Shown: one piece after another, positions 62,630 through 64,000 of the stretch
Position numbering within the stretch: position 1 is the first letter of the stretch
How the letters are laid out: each line of letters starts with the position of its first letter
DNA from: an uncultured bacterium
GTDB lineage: Bacteria; Cyanobacteriota; Vampirovibrionia; Gastranaerophilales; Gastranaerophilaceae
NCBI GenBank assembly: GCA_902779645.1
Contig: CACZCH010000015.1
Coordinates: 1-64,000 of the forward strand
Length of the DNA stretch: 64,000 nucleotides
Direction: 5' to 3'
The notes under the pieces: model-generated
Told to the model about the DNA's origin: nothing
Seen by the model: only the letters and a program-made list of their open reading frames with translations
Database searches by the model: none
Program-made: the position numbers and the translations under genes

Positions 62630-63220
62630 TTATTTTGTAGTTTGAATAAACAAACTAATCAAATCATTCAAGGCAGAGTATTGTTTTTGATAGTTTTGAG
62701 ATTGTTTTTCAAGAGCAAGAATTTGCTTTTTGTATTCTTGAATTGAAGCTTGGCATTCTCTTGCTGAAACTTTCAAACCTTCTTGAACTTGTTGAGCATC
62801 CTGAAGAACGCTTTTCATAGAGATTCCGAGTGCTTCCATTGTTTGTTTAATAATTTGAGCGCCTGTATGTCTTGAAACTCCGCTTGGAAGCTGAGATATA
62901 AGTTTCTTTAATACAGCTATATTTGCAGGCATTTCAAAATTTTCAGAGGAATCAGATACCGGAGCTGTACTTAATTTAGGTTCAGCAAAAAATGTATCCG
63001 GTTCTTCTTCAACATCATCAAAAAAGCTTGCTGTTTTAGCCGGTTTAACAGGTTCAGGTTCTGCAAAAATATCATCATCAACAGATAAAGATTCATCTGC
63101 TTCTAATAAAGCATCATTTTCTTCTGTACTAAAATCAATATCTTCAGGTGTTTCTATATTTTCAGCTTGTTTTTTTAAAGCTTCAACAATTTTTTTCCCA
63201 ACGCTTTCGGTATTTGGCAT
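62630..63220 (-). CDS. Acidic coiled-coil protein of unknown function
   Basis: 196 residues. The N-terminal 90 residues are acidic and probably disordered (D-F-S-T-E-E-N-D-A-L-L-E-A-D-E and repeated F-F/F-A-E-P segments). The C-terminal half is helical: L-K-K-L-I-S-Q-L-P-S-G-V-S-R-H-T-G-A-Q-I-I-K-Q-T-M-E-A-L-G-I, then a coiled coil to the end. GGGAG precedes ATG. No domain recognised. The layout recalls bacterial cytoskeleton- or signalling-linked adaptors, but this is not evidence. Next to an HD-GYP gene on the same strand. Confidence 0.6.
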   Translation of the reverse strand: MPNTESVGKKIVEALKKQAENIETPEDIDFSTEENDALLEADESLSVDDDIFAEPEPVKPAKTASFFDDVEEEPDTFFAEPKLSTAPVSDSSENFEMPANIAVLKKLISQLPSGVSRHTGAQIIKQTMEALGISMKSVLQDAQQVQEGLKVSARECQASIQEYKKQILALEKQSQNYQKQYSALNDLISLFIQTTK

Positions 63221-63302
63221 AATTACTCCCTCATATACTAGTATACGAGTTAATTATATGTAAAACATGCTAAATATCAAACAAAATGTAATGAAATGTA
63301 AA

Positions 63303-64000
63303 TTACATCATCATATCATTGAAATCATGAATATCATCGTAATTATACATATGAATAAATGTATAAAGAATTTTTGCCGAGAATTTGCTTGTTCCTGTAT
63401 CAAGCATTTCTCTTAGCGCTTCTCTGTTGTTGGTAATCATAATATGTGTTCTGTTGCAGGCAAGATTGTCATAATAGTTTGCAACATTAACAATTTGTGC
63501 GTATTCTGAGATGAAGTCGTTTGACAAGCCTTGCGGATAACCTGAGCCGTCGTTGTTTTCGTGGTGTTCAAGTGATACTTTTGCGATAGATTCGGATAAT
63601 CCAAATGTATCTTTTATCATTTTGTATCCGAGGATTGTATGTTCTCTAAGCTCGTCCTCGTTTGTTGAAAGAATTGCAGATTCTCCGTCAATGTTAATCT
63701 TTAATTTACCTATATCGTGTAAAAGTGCAGCAAGAATAAGTTCGTCAACAGCTCTTGGCGTATATTCAAGTTTTCTTGCTATTAAACAGGAAATGACTGC
63801 AACGTTAAGCGGGTGACAAAGCTCGTATTCTCCCATAAATCTTGTTCTTGAACCTTTTCCTGATTTGTAGAGATTTTTATATACTTCATTTCTTATTATG
63901 TTAACAAGAGATTGCATTTTTAAGATTGCATCATCATAATATCCCTGAAGCAGTAAATCAAATATTCTTTTAAAAAAGTATTTTATTTTTATTTGCGTTT
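63303..64000 (-). CDS. HD-GYP-type phosphodiesterase domain protein, 5' end beyond the window
   Basis: The frame stays open from the stop at 63303 to the window edge; Met at 63917 is probably internal, since upstream codons (D-L-L-L-Q-G-Y-Y-D-D-A-I-L-K) continue the protein. At least 231 residues are visible. HD motif: A-A-L-L-H-D-I-G-K; then H-H-E-N-N-D-G-S-G-Y-P-Q-G-L, the HD-GYP signature (with P-Q-G-L). HD-GYP proteins usually hydrolyse cyclic di-GMP. N-terminal sensor or receiver parts would lie outside the window. The HD, HHE and GYP sites are intact. Confidence 0.85.
   Translation of the reverse strand, partial: TQIKIKYFFKRIFDLLLQGYYDDAILKMQSLVNIIRNEVYKNLYKSGKGSRTRFMGEYELCHPLNVAVISCLIARKLEYTPRAVDELILAALLHDIGKLKINIDGESAILSTNEDELREHTILGYKMIKDTFGLSESIAKVSLEHHENNDGSGYPQGLSNDFISEYAQIVNVANYYDNLACNRTHIMITNNREALREMLDTGTSKFSAKILYTFIHMYNYDDIHDFNDMMM

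Overview
The window reads as a low-GC, Gram-negative-type, probably motile bacterium. Outer-membrane biogenesis genes (an LptD-like protein, an EnvC/M23 peptidase, a TolC-like channel) sit beside a FliD cap gene, near-consensus FliA (sigma-28) promoters and a standalone FlhA-like cytoplasmic domain. Very AT-rich intergenic DNA, short palindromic repeats and many lineage-specific proteins starting with an F-[KR]-[AGS] tag suggest a non-photosynthetic cyanobacterial relative (Vampirovibrionia/Melainabacteria, Gastranaerophilales-like). That placement is inference from gene content, not a phylogeny.

Layout. 1-0.8 kb: intergenic repeats and tRNA-Met(CAT) followed by degenerate copies of its own 5' end. 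0.8-6.7 kb: FlhA-C-like gene, gyrB, fliD behind a sigma-28 promoter, hpf. 6.8-12.5 kb: a tagged membrane protein, a P-loop kinase, yidD, and a MarR-controlled divergent efflux locus (TolC-like, HlyD/EmrA-like) with no inner-membrane pump. 12.8-15.2 kb: a 40-residue microprotein behind a consensus sigma-28 promoter, a tagged protein, an MmcQ/YjbR protein, a flavodoxin. 15.3-28.6 kb: mostly housekeeping (mnmG, glyS, a DUF2582 protein, a two-module UvrD-like helicase, a flagellin-like protein, tpiA, apt, a GT2 glycosyltransferase).

28.7-34.8 kb is accessory: an EF-hand metallopeptidase, a second HExxH protein with one membrane segment, an EF-hand-like small protein, a 99-bp perfect direct repeat and a RAYT transposase with its palindromes. 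35-40.1 kb is envelope biogenesis. 40.4-43.8 kb holds a SnoaL-like protein, a TIGR04255-like/unknown/GNAT three-gene cassette and three small ORFs. 44-52.9 kb is one 2963-residue gene (EF-hand, hydrophobic region, HExxH, possible kinase-like region, helical repeats, HD domain). 52.9-55.5 kb is a three-gene tagged-protein operon. 55.6-59.3 kb is a decayed Mu/TniA-type transposition module. 59.3-64 kb: tRNA-Leu(GAG) with the same hairpin/5'-end duplications as tRNA-Met, a tagged 70-residue protein, dut, a zinc-ribbon protein, nagZ, a TPR-like lipid- or periplasm-directed protein, a coiled-coil protein and an HD-GYP protein cut by the window end.

How it works together: two regulatory signals link otherwise unrelated genes. 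(1) A sigma-28-like promoter lies upstream of fliD and the 40-residue microprotein (11-nt spacer) and, in a 12-nt-spacer version, upstream of the two large EF-hand/HExxH proteins. (2) A promoter-like pattern GCAATTT-N14/15-(C/T)TTTATATA lies upstream of five transcription units, three of which start with F-[KR]-[AGS]-tagged proteins. The best candidates for an undescribed system are therefore this tagged/EF-hand/metallopeptidase protein set and the TIGR04255-like/unknown/GNAT cassette.
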